From contig JAAYKJ010000025.1 of the NCBI GenBank assembly GCA_012522505.1, positions 1 to 52,471 on the forward strand: a DNA stretch of 52,471 nt, given 5' to 3'. Source of the DNA: Clostridiaceae bacterium. GTDB taxonomy: Bacteria; Bacillota; Clostridia; DSM-8532. Of the stretch, positions 24,126 to 33,727 are shown in pieces. Below the pieces are notes generated by a model. That model made no database searches and was not told the DNA's origin. It saw only the letters and a list, made by a program, of their open reading frames with translations. The stretch's first letter is position 1; every line of letters starts with the position of its first letter. Both the position numbers and the translations under genes were made by a program.

Positions 24126-27100
24126 TATTTATAATACTCCACACCAGCTTCAAAAAGCCTTTGATCCTTTTCGCCTGGCACATTACGGAAGGTATTTGCT
24201 GTATACCTTTCATTATGACCCATCTTTCCGAAAATTCTGCCATCCCGGCTGGTGATTCCTTCTATCGCATCCATTGAACCATTTGGATTAAACTGCAAAT
24301 CATATGTTGGTCTGCCATCCATATCAACGTTTTGTGTTGCAATCTGTCCGTTTTCCGCCAACTCGCTCAGAACTGCTTCCGATGCCACAAAACGGCCTTC
24401 ACCATGGGATACGGCAATGGTATGAATTTCTCCGGGGGGAGATTTGGCCAGCCAAGGTGACAGTGAGGAAACTGTTTTTATCCCCACGAGGCATGAAACA
24501 TGCCGGCCGATGGTGTTAAAGGTTAGTGTAGGACTGTTCTCATCCAGTTCCCGGATTTCGCCGTAAGGCAATAAACCAAGTTTGATTAGAGCCTGGAAGC
24601 CGTTGCAGATTCCCAGAACCAGGCCATCCCGTTGTTTTATAAGCTTCATCACTGCTTCTGCAAGAATCGGATTTCGAAACACCGTAGCAATAAACTTACC
24701 CGAGCCTCCCGGTTCATCACCAGCACTGAAGCCTCCTGGAATCATGATGATCTGGCTGTTGTCAATTTTCTTTTTCATGCTCTGTACCGATTCTTCGATG
24801 TCAGCTGGCGTCAGGTTTTTCATCACAAAGATATCTGTAGTTGCACCGGCTGATTCGAAAGCGCGTATGGTATCGTATTCACAGTTTGTACCGGGGAAAA
24901 CCGGAATAAAAACCCGAGGCTTTGCAAATACCTGGCTATGACGTACAGGAACGAACTTAGTAAAGCAAATCTGACGTGGTTTTCCCGGACTGGTCTTGGT
25001 ACGTGTGGGAAAGATACTCTCGAGAGGGCTTTCCCATGCCTTTTTCATTTCTTCAAGGTTCAGTTCCATGCCCTCAAAAATGATGGATGGCTGTATGGTT
25101 GTAACGCCGATAACTTCATAATCCAGCCCGGCCAAAATCTCACCTGGATTTTCCTTCTGCGGTATTTCAAGGATAAGGTTACCGGTCATCGATGAAAACC
25201 ATTTCTCCGGTTTATTAACAGCACCTGTTTTAAAACCGATGTCATTACCAAAAGCCATTTTACTGATAGTATCGGCAATCCCTCCGGATTTAACACTGGA
25301 TATCGATAAAATCTTGCCTCCATTCACCAGTTCATGAATGTGGCTGTACGTCCTGTCCATATGACTGAAATCCGGAAGGTTCAATGAATCTTTCTTAATA
25401 TTGATCAACACCACATGGCTTCCATGCTTTTTGAACTCTGGTGACAGAACCTTTGTAACATCTGCGGTACACACTGCGAACGCTACCAGTGTAGGTGGTA
25501 CATCCAAGTCTTCAAAGGTTCCAGACATGCTGTCTTTTCCGCCGATAGCAGGAATTTTCATGTTCATTTGCGCATAAAATGCACCCATCAGGGCACTGAA
25601 GGGTTTTGCCCACCTTGTCGGATCCTTTCCGAGTTTTTCAAAGTATTCCTGCAGCGTAAGGCGAATTTTTCGGTGGTCTCCTCCCATCGCAACGATCTTC
25701 GCCGCGGCTTCGACCACTGCGTTTACCGCACCGTGGAAAGGGCTGTTCATGGATATATCCGGGTTGAAACCAAAGGACATCAGTGTACCTGTCACGGTAT
25801 CGCCATTTTCTACCGGTATTTTTGCGGCCATCCCTTCTGCAGGTGTCAGCTGGTTTTTTCCACCTAAGGGCAATAAAACGGTGCCTGCGCCAACGGTGCT
25901 ATCGAACATCTCCACAAGCCCCTTCTGGCTGCAGACGTTCAAACGCTGCAGGTTGTTTTTCCAAGCTTCAGCAAAATCTCCAACAAAAACCGAAGATTCT
26001 GAAGGATTCCCAGAACAAACAGGCTCTTTCACCGCAATTGTTGCAACCTGTTCAACACCATTGGTGTTAAGAAAATCACGACTGATATCAACAATGTTTT
26101 TCCCACGGTGTTTCATCACCAGCCGGTTTGTGTCTGTAACCACCGCTACAACGGTTGCTTCAAGATTTTCTTCATGGGACAGCGCAATAAACTTATCGCT
26201 ATCTTCTTTAGCAACAACCACAGCCATCCTTTCCTGGGATTCTGAAATTGCAAGCTCTGTACCATCAAGACCTTGATATTTCTTTGGAACGGCATCAAGA
26301 TTAATTTCAAGGCCGTCGGCCAATTCTCCGATAGCCACAGAAACGCCACCAGCACCGAAATCATTGCATCGCTTGATAAGCCTTGATACATTGGGTTTTC
26401 GGAACAACCGCTGAATTTTTCTTTCGGTTGGGGGATTTCCCTTCTGTACTTCAGCTCCGCAGGTGGTAAGAGATTCTTCCGTGTGCTCCTTTGAAGAACC
26501 AGTAGCGCCGCCGCAACCATCACGGCCGGTCCTTCCACCCAAAAGAATGATAACATCCCCCGGTTTGGGTTCCTCGCGGATCACATTATTTTTAGGGGCC
26601 GCTGCGATTACCGCACCGACTTCCATTCTTTTCGCCACATATCCTTCGTGGTAGATTTCCTGCACCAAACCTGTTGCAAGACCGATTTGGTTACCATAGG
26701 AGCTGTATCCGTTGGCTGCTGTGGTTGTAATGACACGTTGTGGAAGTTTTCCTGCCATGGTTTCAGACACCGGTTTTCGCGGATCTCCACTTCCTGTAAC
26801 CCGCATGGCTTGGTAAACATAGGATCTACCCGAGAGTGGGTCACGGATTGCACCACCCAAACAGGTTGCCGCACCACCAAAGGGCTCTATTTCAGTAGGA
26901 TGGTTATGGGTTTCATTTTTGAACATCACCAGCCATGGCTCTGTCTTTCCGTCGACATCTACATCCACAACGATGGAACAAGCATTGATTTCCTCGGATT
27001 GGTCCAGATCATCTAGGTATCCTGTCCGTCTCAGCTCCTTCATGGCCAGGGTAGCAATATCCATCATGCAGATTGTTTTTTCTTTTTTTCCGTATACCTT

Positions 27101-27883
27101 TTTTCTTGTATCCAGGTAAGTTTGATAAACCTCCCGAATTTTATCCGATACAGGACCGCTGTCAAATTCGATATCTTCAATACGTGTTAAAAAAGTGGTG
27201 TGTCTGCAATGATCAGACCAGTAGGTATCGATCATTTTCAGCTCGGTAATCGTAGGATCCCGTTTCTCTGTGTCCCGAAAATAATCCCTGCAGAAGATAA
27301 GATCTTCAAAAGACATTGCAAACCCATTTTGCCTGGCAATTTCTTTAAGACTGTTATTGTCCATGGCTATAAACCCATGAATTGTTTCAACATCGGATGC
27401 AACCGGCTGTTCCTCACGTAAGGTATGGGGTTTATCAAGAGAAGCCTCGCGGCTTTCAACCGGATTAATACAATAGCTTTTAATCCGCTCGTAATCCTCA
27501 TCCGTGATTTTCCCTTCCAGAACAATGACGTTTGCAACGCGAACATCTGGGCGCTCGGTTCCGGATAGCAATTGTATGCACTGGGCGCAGCTGTCGGCAC
27601 GCTGATCATACTGCCCGGGCAAATATTCAACTGCAAGGACTCGTTCATTTTTCCCTGCAGGCATTCTTTCTTCATAAATAAGATCTATCGGCGGTTCTGA
27701 AAAAATAGTGGTTTTGGCTTTTTCATAATCAACCTCCGTGATCCCTTCCACATCATAGCGGATAATGCTCCTAACACGCTCTAGCCCTTTGATTTCGAGA
27801 TTATCCGTGATCTCCACGAACAACTTCTGTGCATGAATATCAAACCCTGGTTTTTTCTCTACATAAATTCTCCTGACTGACAT
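24125..27883 (-). CDS. purL: Phosphoribosylformylglycinamidine synthase, single-chain PurL
   Basis: This enzyme turns FGAR, glutamine and ATP into FGAM in purine synthesis. It is the long form (about 1,252 residues) with the synthetase and glutaminase in one chain, not the PurS/PurL/PurQ split of Bacillus. The synthetase part shows FKNETHNHPTEIEPFGGAATCLGG and FGAGGVSVA. The C-terminal class I glutaminase has the nucleophile Cys1093 in GICNGFQ and His1223/Glu1225 (GHNER). The start follows GGAG; a six-codon longer frame also exists. No other pur gene is adjacent. It overlaps the metalloenzyme gene by one base. Confidence 0.95.
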   Translation of the reverse strand: MSVRRIYVEKKPGFDIHAQKLFVEITDNLEIKGLERVRSIIRYDVEGITEVDYEKAKTTIFSEPPIDLIYEERMPAGKNERVLAVEYLPGQYDQRADSCAQCIQLLSGTERPDVRVANVIVLEGKITDEDYERIKSYCINPVESREASLDKPHTLREEQPVASDVETIHGFIAMDNNSLKEIARQNGFAMSFEDLIFCRDYFRDTEKRDPTITELKMIDTYWSDHCRHTTFLTRIEDIEFDSGPVSDKIREVYQTYLDTRKKVYGKKEKTICMMDIATLAMKELRRTGYLDDLDQSEEINACSIVVDVDVDGKTEPWLVMFKNETHNHPTEIEPFGGAATCLGGAIRDPLSGRSYVYQAMRVTGSGDPRKPVSETMAGKLPQRVITTTAANGYSSYGNQIGLATGLVQEIYHEGYVAKRMEVGAVIAAAPKNNVIREEPKPGDVIILLGGRTGRDGCGGATGSSKEHTEESLTTCGAEVQKGNPPTERKIQRLFRKPNVSRLIKRCNDFGAGGVSVAIGELADGLEINLDAVPKKYQGLDGTELAISESQERMAVVVAKEDSDKFIALSHEENLEATVVAVVTDTNRLVMKHRGKNIVDISRDFLNTNGVEQVATIAVKEPVCSGNPSESSVFVGDFAEAWKNNLQRLNVCSQKGLVEMFDSTVGAGTVLLPLGGKNQLTPAEGMAAKIPVENGDTVTGTLMSFGFNPDISMNSPFHGAVNAVVEAAAKIVAMGGDHRKIRLTLQEYFEKLGKDPTRWAKPFSALMGAFYAQMNMKIPAIGGKDSMSGTFEDLDVPPTLVAFAVCTADVTKVLSPEFKKHGSHVVLINIKKDSLNLPDFSHMDRTYSHIHELVNGGKILSISSVKSGGIADTISKMAFGNDIGFKTGAVNKPEKWFSSMTGNLILEIPQKENPGEILAGLDYEVIGVTTIQPSIIFEGMELNLEEMKKAWESPLESIFPTRTKTSPGKPRQICFTKFVPVRHSQVFAKPRVFIPVFPGTNCEYDTIRAFESAGATTDIFVMKNLTPADIEESVQSMKKKIDNSQIIMIPGGFSAGDEPGGSGKFIATVFRNPILAEAVMKLIKQRDGLVLGICNGFQALIKLGLLPYGEIRELDENSPTLTFNTIGRHVSCLVGIKTVSSLSPWLAKSPPGEIHTIAVSHGEGRFVASEAVLSELAENGQIATQNVDMDGRPTYDLQFNPNGSMDAIEGITSRDGRIFGKMGHNERYTANTFRNVPGEKDQRLFEAGVEYYK

Positions 27884-27948
27884 CCATTTTCTCCTTTTCA
27901 TCTTCTAAATATATGTTCACTTGATAGGCTTTCTTTCCCAAGCAGGAC

Positions 27949-28063
27949 TTATCAAATGCTCCTAACCTAAGCACTGGAACGCACCACATGGCTTGACCCG
28001 TAAAACAAGGTGCTTTCATCACCCTCGTTTTGGTGCACAATTCGCGCAAGCGCTCAGTTGAAA
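27949..28063 (+). repeat. Interspersed repeat, copy A (full length)
   Basis: It begins TTATCAAATGCTCCTAA and ends TTTTGGTGCACAATTCGCGC then AAGCGCTCAGTTGAAAG. The same two ends flank the inverted copy at 18.93-19.03 kb. The end core is an imperfect inverted repeat. It fills the gap upstream of purL. It has no coding frame. Confidence 0.75.
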
Positions 28064-28171
28064 GACAACCTTCGCTTCATAAAAACACCAGCAAGATATT
28101 TTCATTATACATCAGTTTAGGTTCTTTTGGAAAGGTAGCTGAAAAAACTTGGAGAATTGTCGAAACAGAAG

Positions 28172-28220
28172 ACTAAAAAGACCAGGCTTTTGTAAGAATT
28201 ATACAATTAGCATGGTCTTT
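28172..28220 (-). terminator. Intrinsic terminator after the HtrA gene
   Basis: AAAAAGACCA and TGGTCTTTTT enclose about 28 bases. On the minus strand it lies some 85 bp past the protease stop and ends in a T tract. Confidence 0.75.
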
Positions 28221-28303
28221 TTCAATTTCTTAATCCTTGCTATCCAGTACCGGCCTGCTATGGGTTTACAGGCTCGGCACCGAATAGCTTTATAGAAACA
28301 GGG

Positions 28304-29662
28304 TTACCCCTTGTCTTCGCCCAGGGTCACGTCCAGCGTTAGGTACTCACCCTGAGAGAGCTCTGCAACATTAATGCGGTATACCTTTAAGGTTATGGTA
28401 TCGCCTGCCTTATGTTTGTTCTTTTCATTTTCAAGCTCGCTAAAGCTTTTTACTTCCACACCATCCAGCTCGACGATGATGTCACCCTTTTTTACTCCTG
28501 CATTAAATGCGCCACTTAAGGGAACCACATCTGCAACCAAGAGCCCCATCGGTGTATTTTTCTCCTTTGCGATTTCCTCGGTGTATCGTGGCTCGATCAC
28601 AACGCCCAACTGAGGACGGCCTTTGACATATCCATCTGAGATAAGGTTATCGGCAACCTCTTTGGCAGTATTGATCGGAATTGCAAAACCAAGCCCTTCA
28701 TACCCAGTGGCACTAATCTTGATCGTATTCACCCCGATTACCTCACCACGGGAATTCACCAATGCACCGCCACTGTTTCCTGGATTAATCGCTGCATCGG
28801 TTTGAATCACCTTCAGTTCCTGGTTATTTCCTACCTGTACAACCCGGTTCAGGCCGCTAATTACCCCAGAAGTGACAGAACCCATGAATTCAAGCCCACC
28901 TGGGTTGCCAATGGCAACTGCCAGTTCACCAACCTTCAGTTCGTCTGAATCACCCAGATCTACGGTCGGAAGCTCTGAAATATCGATTTTTATTACAGCA
29001 AGGTCGGTTTTCGCATCACGCCCAACAACTTTTGCCTCGTAGAATTCATCCATCTGGTTTGGAAGAATAACTCTGATAGAAGCTCCCTGTGCTATCTTAT
29101 TGCCAGATTCCATGGCTGATTCAATAACATGGTTGTTGGTCAGAATATAACCATCGCTTCGGATGATAATTCCCGAGCCCGAGCCGCTGGTTTCCTGAAT
29201 GCCAAACCAGAAATTCTGCATCATGAAGTTAACCTGAATTCCAACAATGGATGGGCTGACCTTTTCCGCGATGGCCGTAACGGGAGAATCGGTTCTATTT
29301 ATAATCTCAATCTGCTTTACAGGAGTGACCTCCATTTCGGACGTATTTTGTTCGTCCGAAGCTTTACTGGCTATAGCAGGAGCACCAAATTGGAACCATG
29401 AACCAACCAGCGCACCTCCAATAACCGAACTTAGCAGTGCCACAATAAGAAGCGGAATGATCATTTCCCTGAGTTTGCCTTTTTGTGGTTTTTCGTATCT
29501 TTCAGAATAAAACGAGGATGTTTTCAGATCATCGTGCTCATTCGGCTTCTGAGTGTTATAATAACTGTAATACGGGTTCAGTTCTTTTTGTTTGTTTTCG
29601 GAATATCCCTGCCAGGAATTCCAGTTTGCGTTGTTTGAATCATATGATTTAAAATCATCCAT
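28304..29662 (-). CDS. Membrane-anchored serine protease HtrA/DegP
   Basis: This S1C trypsin-like protease with one PDZ domain handles misfolded exported proteins. Of 452 residues, a cytosolic Tyr/Asn/Ser-rich N terminus (1-65) is followed by a membrane anchor (about 68-90). The protease domain carries the triad His178 (TNNHVIE), Asp220 (KTDLAVI) and Ser297 (PGNSGGA). The PDZ domain is at about 355-450. The start follows GGAGAG; a 13-codon longer frame has no such site. It is the HtrA/YkdA/YvtA type of Firmicutes. It is monocistronic with its own terminator. Confidence 0.94.
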   Translation of the reverse strand: MDDFKSYDSNNANWNSWQGYSENKQKELNPYYSYYNTQKPNEHDDLKTSSFYSERYEKPQKGKLREMIIPLLIVALLSSVIGGALVGSWFQFGAPAIASKASDEQNTSEMEVTPVKQIEIINRTDSPVTAIAEKVSPSIVGIQVNFMMQNFWFGIQETSGSGSGIIIRSDGYILTNNHVIESAMESGNKIAQGASIRVILPNQMDEFYEAKVVGRDAKTDLAVIKIDISELPTVDLGDSDELKVGELAVAIGNPGGLEFMGSVTSGVISGLNRVVQVGNNQELKVIQTDAAINPGNSGGALVNSRGEVIGVNTIKISATGYEGLGFAIPINTAKEVADNLISDGYVKGRPQLGVVIEPRYTEEIAKEKNTPMGLLVADVVPLSGAFNAGVKKGDIIVELDGVEVKSFSELENEKNKHKAGDTITLKVYRINVAELSQGEYLTLDVTLGEDKG

Positions 29663-30029
29663 GACAATCTCTCCTTTCCTTACTGTTATTGCCTTTACCA
29701 AAACGTTTCTGTCAACGACTATATTACCTTTATAAGTTACTACATATTCATTCTAACCTTGATTTTTTACCGCAGTATGAATAATTTGTGAATTGTTTCA
29801 GTTATTCAATGATTGCTTACGCTTTTAGATCGAATCGTGCTTATATTCGGTAGTGTTCACCCTGCAGTCGGCTGTGCGTTTCTAAGGAGAGTAATTTTGA
29901 CCAGCTCCGCCTATTAGGCATATCATTTTTCCAGTTATTTAAGGTTTACATAACTGGAGCTTCTTTGTTAGAATGATCAGCATAACATTGAATCTCCCGC
30001 TAAGCTCGGAGGTGAAAAGGAGGATTATA
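29663..30029. other. Intergenic region between divergent genes
   Basis: AT-rich gap that must hold the promoters of the leftward protease and the rightward spore-type hydrolase. A possible degenerate repeat end (TTCAATGATTGCTTACGC, about 29806) is too weak to call. Nothing else is supported. Confidence 0.45.
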
Positions 30030-30797
30030 ATGATCAACAAAAAAGTAAAGGGGTTTCTGGCCGTACTGGCTTTGTCGATATTCATTCCAACTTCAGCTTC
30101 AGCAGCATCCTATGAGGTTGTTAAAGGTGATTCCCTTTACACCATCGCACAGTTGTTTGATTCATCCACAAGTCGTTTGATGCAGGATAACAGGTTGCAA
30201 TCAACCGTTATACACCCAGGTCAAAGGTTGGAGGTTCCTGCAACTGTTTATACCGTAAAAAGTGGCGATTCCCTGTATCTGATTGCGAAAAACCAAGGGA
30301 TAGATTTGCTTTCTTTACGAAAGGCAAACGGGAAATGGGATAATATCATTTATCCAGGGCAGCAGCTGTTATTACCGGGTACCATTAGCCCCTTATCTGC
30401 ATCGTCATCTGCACCGTCAGGTGTGACTGCCTATACGCAGTACGAGGCTGATCTGCTGGCTAGGCTAATAACCGCTGAAGCAAACAACCAGCCATATCAA
30501 GCAAAAGTTGCAGTAGGCGCTGTTGTAGTGAACAGAGTAAAGGATTCTCGGTTTCCAAACACCATCAGCGATGTTATTTATGAGAGATCGGCAGGATACT
30601 ACCAATTCACTCCTGTGGCAAACGGAATGATTTACAAGCCTGCCTCAGAAGAAGCAAAAAAAGCCGCCCATGAGGCTTTAAGCGGCTCTGATCCCACGAA
30701 GGGTGCCTTATATTTCTTTGATGACAGCGCAACAAATAAATGGCTTTGGTCCAAACCACTGGCTTTGCGTTCAGGTAACATGGTTTATGTATACTAA
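30030..30797 (+). CDS. Cell-wall hydrolase with two LysM domains and SleB domain
   Basis: This secreted 255-residue protein has a signal peptide (cleavage near SASA, residue 25), two LysM peptidoglycan-binding modules (about 27-70 and 72-116), and a SleB/Hydrolase_2 catalytic domain (about 140-255) with putative catalytic Glu150 in ARLITAEANNQ. This is the architecture of spore cortex-lytic or sporulation hydrolases. It is likely a lytic transglycosylase for the spore cortex or mother-cell wall. AGGAGG precedes the ATG; a 19-codon longer frame is rejected. A terminator follows. Confidence 0.9.
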   Translation: MINKKVKGFLAVLALSIFIPTSASAASYEVVKGDSLYTIAQLFDSSTSRLMQDNRLQSTVIHPGQRLEVPATVYTVKSGDSLYLIAKNQGIDLLSLRKANGKWDNIIYPGQQLLLPGTISPLSASSSAPSGVTAYTQYEADLLARLITAEANNQPYQAKVAVGAVVVNRVKDSRFPNTISDVIYERSAGYYQFTPVANGMIYKPASEEAKKAAHEALSGSDPTKGALYFFDDSATNKWLWSKPLALRSGNMVYVY

Positions 30798-30823
30798 TAG
30801 CTAACAAACTGAAAATCCTGTGA

Positions 30824-30858
30824 GAACCATGGGGGCAGTTCCTTGTCCCCATGGTTTT
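30824..30858. terminator. Bidirectional intrinsic terminator
   Basis: AACCATGGGGGCA, loop, TGTCCCCATGGTTTTT between the rightward hydrolase gene and the stop of the leftward kinase gene. Confidence 0.88.
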
Positions 30859-32333
30859 TATATTTCACCAGTGGGAAGGCTGAATATAAAAGTTGTTCCC
30901 TTTCCTACTTCACTTTCGACATGGATATCTTCATGATGCGCCCTTAGAATATTTCTTACAATATATAATCCAAGCCCGACACTGCTCCTGTCCTTGCTTC
31001 TTGATTTGTCCGCCTTATGAAAACGATCAAAGATATATGGCAAGTCTTCTTTCGAAATTCCTTCTCCGGAATCACTAATGGTAATTTCCGCTTTACCTTT
31101 GATATTTCGGATCGATACCGATATATCTCCACCCTCCGGTGTAAACTTCGCAGCATTATGCAGCAGGTTAATGATCACTCTCTGTATGGCATCACAATCT
31201 CCTTTTACGGCCATGCTCTCCTGCTCAAAGCTGGCACGAAAATTGATATTCTTCTCTTCAAATATTTTCTGAAGATTGATAACACTAAGCCTTACGGTCT
31301 CACAGATATCGAAGATACCTATGTTCACCTTCAGATCACCAGCTTCCATCCTGGCGATGTCAAGCATGTCTGTGACAAGGCGCTGCAAACGCTTTACTTC
31401 ATCTTTCACAATATTCAGATAATCCCTTTGCTTCTCTTGAGGAATTGTCCCATCAAGAATTCCTTCAATAAATCCATTAATGGAAGTCATCGGAGTTCTT
31501 AGTTCATGAGAAATATTAGCTACAAAATCCCTTCGCATCTTTTCAAGATTTTCCAAAGTGACAATCATATGATTGAAGCTTTCTGCCAATACTGCTACTT
31601 CGTCATTGCCGTTACTGGAAAGCCTGCTCCAGTCCCCGGATGAAATCCTCCTTGCGGCTTGTGTCATCTGTTTTAATGGATTGGTTATTCTTTTCGAGAG
31701 GATATACATCAGAACAAAGGATATCATAAGAGAAATAAAAACAGCTGGCAAAAATAGGCTTAATATAGTTTTGCCTGTCTTTTTTATCTCGGGTACAGGG
31801 GTATGCATAATGACATTCCCACGAAAAGGCTCGTTGTTTATTATGATATTCGAATAGGAAAAAGGTATCTTTACCGTTAACCATTGCATACCGGTATCAT
31901 CAAAAAGGCCGTAGAATGTCCCAATTTCATTCCTGGGTTTTGGAGTCTCCTGAAAGGCATACTGTTTAGGGTTTGTCAGCTGATATATTCCATTGGTCGC
32001 CTGCAGCTTGTCTTGAAAAAATTCGGGGATAGACGAATAAGCCAGAAGGTATCCCCGATCATCAGCAATCCAAATGATGGAAGACGTGTTGGTAGCTACA
32101 GCCTCAAGAAGGTTTTTAAAAATGAAGGAGGTGGTGGGATCCATTCTGCTGTCCAGTAAAATTTCAAGAGCGGACAAAATCCGCTCTCCGTAAACATCCA
32201 ATACCTCAGTGCGCTGATCTATCACATAGCGGCTGATGGAAATATTGAAAAACACCGCCGAAATAGCGAAAGATAGCAGCAAAACTACGATAAAGATGGT
32301 TATCATTTTATGGAAAATCGTTCGGAACATCAT
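30858..32333 (-). CDS. Membrane sensor histidine kinase (ResE/PhoR-like)
   Basis: This 491-residue kinase has TM segments at about 10-32 and 188-213 around an extracytoplasmic sensor region, then a HAMP linker (210-265), a HisKA dimer domain with His276 (FVANISHELRTP), and an HATPase_c domain with N, G1 and G2 boxes (NLLHNAAKFT, SDSGEGIS, SVGLGLYIV). Its ATG overlaps the stop of the response regulator gene, so the two are co-translated. It lies downstream of spmB. In Bacillus, resDE also lies near spmAB, so a ResE-like redox or respiration sensor is possible. Confidence 0.92.
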   Translation of the reverse strand: MMFRTIFHKMITIFIVVLLLSFAISAVFFNISISRYVIDQRTEVLDVYGERILSALEILLDSRMDPTTSFIFKNLLEAVATNTSSIIWIADDRGYLLAYSSIPEFFQDKLQATNGIYQLTNPKQYAFQETPKPRNEIGTFYGLFDDTGMQWLTVKIPFSYSNIIINNEPFRGNVIMHTPVPEIKKTGKTILSLFLPAVFISLMISFVLMYILSKRITNPLKQMTQAARRISSGDWSRLSSNGNDEVAVLAESFNHMIVTLENLEKMRRDFVANISHELRTPMTSINGFIEGILDGTIPQEKQRDYLNIVKDEVKRLQRLVTDMLDIARMEAGDLKVNIGIFDICETVRLSVINLQKIFEEKNINFRASFEQESMAVKGDCDAIQRVIINLLHNAAKFTPEGGDISVSIRNIKGKAEITISDSGEGISKEDLPYIFDRFHKADKSRSKDRSSVGLGLYIVRNILRAHHEDIHVESEVGKGTTFIFSLPTGEI

Positions 32334-33016
32334 CTCACCTCAAACTTGTAACCCACTCCCCAAACTGTTTTTAGCTGCCAATGGGGATCGGAAGGCTCAA
32401 GTTTTTCCCTCAAGCGTTTCACATGAACATCTACGGTTCTTGTGTCGCCGTAAAAGTCAAACCCCCAGACGTTTTCCAGCAATTGCTCCCTTGTGAAAAC
32501 CTTGTTCGGGTTGGAAGCAAGGAAGAATAAAAGTTCCAGTTCCTTTGGCGGAATTTCCATCTCTTTTCCATGAATACGCAGGGTGTAATTGGATTTATTG
32601 ATGACCAAACCAGGAAAAATCAGCTGTTCCAGATCGGTATCGTGGCGCTCATATCTCCTGAGCACTGCTTTTACCCTCGCAATTAACTCTTTGGGCTCAA
32701 AGGGTTTTACAACATAATCGTCTGCTCCAAGCTCCAGCCCAAGCACCTTGTCGAAGGTTTCATCCCGTGCAGATAGCATGATGATGGGTATGCTGCTGAA
32801 TTTTCGGATTTCCCGGCATACCTGCCAACCATCCATTCCTGGTAGCATGATATCAAGAATAACAAGATTCGGTGTAAACTCCCTGAAAACTTCCAAAGCC
32901 TGCTTTCCATTGTATACGGCCCTGCTTTCATAGCCTTCCTTATCCAGATACAGCATAACAAGCTGGCAGATATTCGGATCGTCATCCACAACAAGGATAC
33001 GAGTTTTACTGTTCAT
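32330..33016 (-). CDS. OmpR/PhoB-family response regulator
   Basis: This 228-residue regulator has a receiver domain with acidic pocket DDD (11-13), phospho-acceptor Asp55 (LVILDIMLPG), and conserved Thr/Lys (LSARDE, DYVVKPF). A C-terminal winged-helix output domain (about 130-228) follows, ending in RTVDVHVKRLREKL and VWGVGYKF. It is coupled to the sensor kinase gene by a four-base overlap. GAGGGG precedes the ATG. The targets are not known. Confidence 0.95.
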   Translation of the reverse strand: MNSKTRILVVDDDPNICQLVMLYLDKEGYESRAVYNGKQALEVFREFTPNLVILDIMLPGMDGWQVCREIRKFSSIPIIMLSARDETFDKVLGLELGADDYVVKPFEPKELIARVKAVLRRYERHDTDLEQLIFPGLVINKSNYTLRIHGKEMEIPPKELELLFFLASNPNKVFTREQLLENVWGFDFYGDTRTVDVHVKRLREKLEPSDPHWQLKTVWGVGYKFEVR

Positions 33017-33160
33017 ATAAACCCCTCATAACATTGACAAAATCATATCTGCAGCTGACTATGGATGAATGATATGTGCCATTGGGTTCAGTTCCTCTTG
33101 ACAGCTGCATTTCTCTATTATTATCCACGATCTGGTTTGAAATTGCAAGATACGAGAACT

Positions 33161-33199
33161 TTATCAAATGATCCTGGCTTGTGTAGCATGCGCATTGAA
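33161..33199 (+). repeat. Short derivative of the interspersed repeat, copy F
   Basis: TTATCAAATGATCCTGG is followed after a few bases by GCATGCGCATTGAA: the left end and a degenerate right end of the repeat, with the middle deleted. It lies just after the spmB stop. Confidence 0.45.
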
Positions 33200-33727
33200 C
33201 TATGGTAGAATGCGGCAGATGATCACAGAAGATATGATACCAGATAACCCGGAGATCAGGGCAACCCACATGGTAAACCTCGTCTTTTTCACCCCGATGG
33301 CACCAAAGTATATGGCAATTGAATAAAATATTGTTTCGGTTGTCCCCATCATCACCGATAAGGTTTTGCCGATATAACTGTCGGGTCCGTACTCCTTCAA
33401 TTGTTGATTCAGAAGCCCCAGAGAAGCGCTGCCGGAAATGGGACGTAATATGGCCATTGGTATAATCTCCTGTGGGATTCCGAAAAAAACAGCGACAGGT
33501 CCTATCAGGGAAACGAGCATATCCAGCGCTCCAGATGCTTTTAACACCTCGATTCCCAACATTATGCCTACTAAAACAGGAAGTATTTTTATCGTCGTTG
33601 ACAACCCTTCTTTTGCACCTTGCAAAAATGTATCAAACACCGGTATCCTTTTCCATGCTCCCAGCACAAGAATTACTGCTATCAGGCAAGGTATGGCAGC
33701 TTTTGAAAGCCAATCCATTATCATCAT
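33200..33727 (-). CDS. spmB: Spore maturation protein B
   Basis: This is a membrane protein of the nucleoside-recognition (Gate) family needed, with SpmA, for full dehydration of the spore core. The 175 residues carry about four hydrophobic segments and the conserved LRPISGSASLG and MMGTTETIFYSIA stretches. It overlaps the spmA stop by four bases. It has no sign of a separate promoter. Confidence 0.95.
   Translation of the reverse strand: MMIMDWLSKAAIPCLIAVILVLGAWKRIPVFDTFLQGAKEGLSTTIKILPVLVGIMLGIEVLKASGALDMLVSLIGPVAVFFGIPQEIIPMAILRPISGSASLGLLNQQLKEYGPDSYIGKTLSVMMGTTETIFYSIAIYFGAIGVKKTRFTMWVALISGLSGIISSVIICRILP

Noticed and set aside
29806-29823. Possible repeat core (TTCAATGATTGCTTACGC)
   Set aside because: Only the CATTGAA edge and part of the middle match. 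It is too degenerate to count as a copy.
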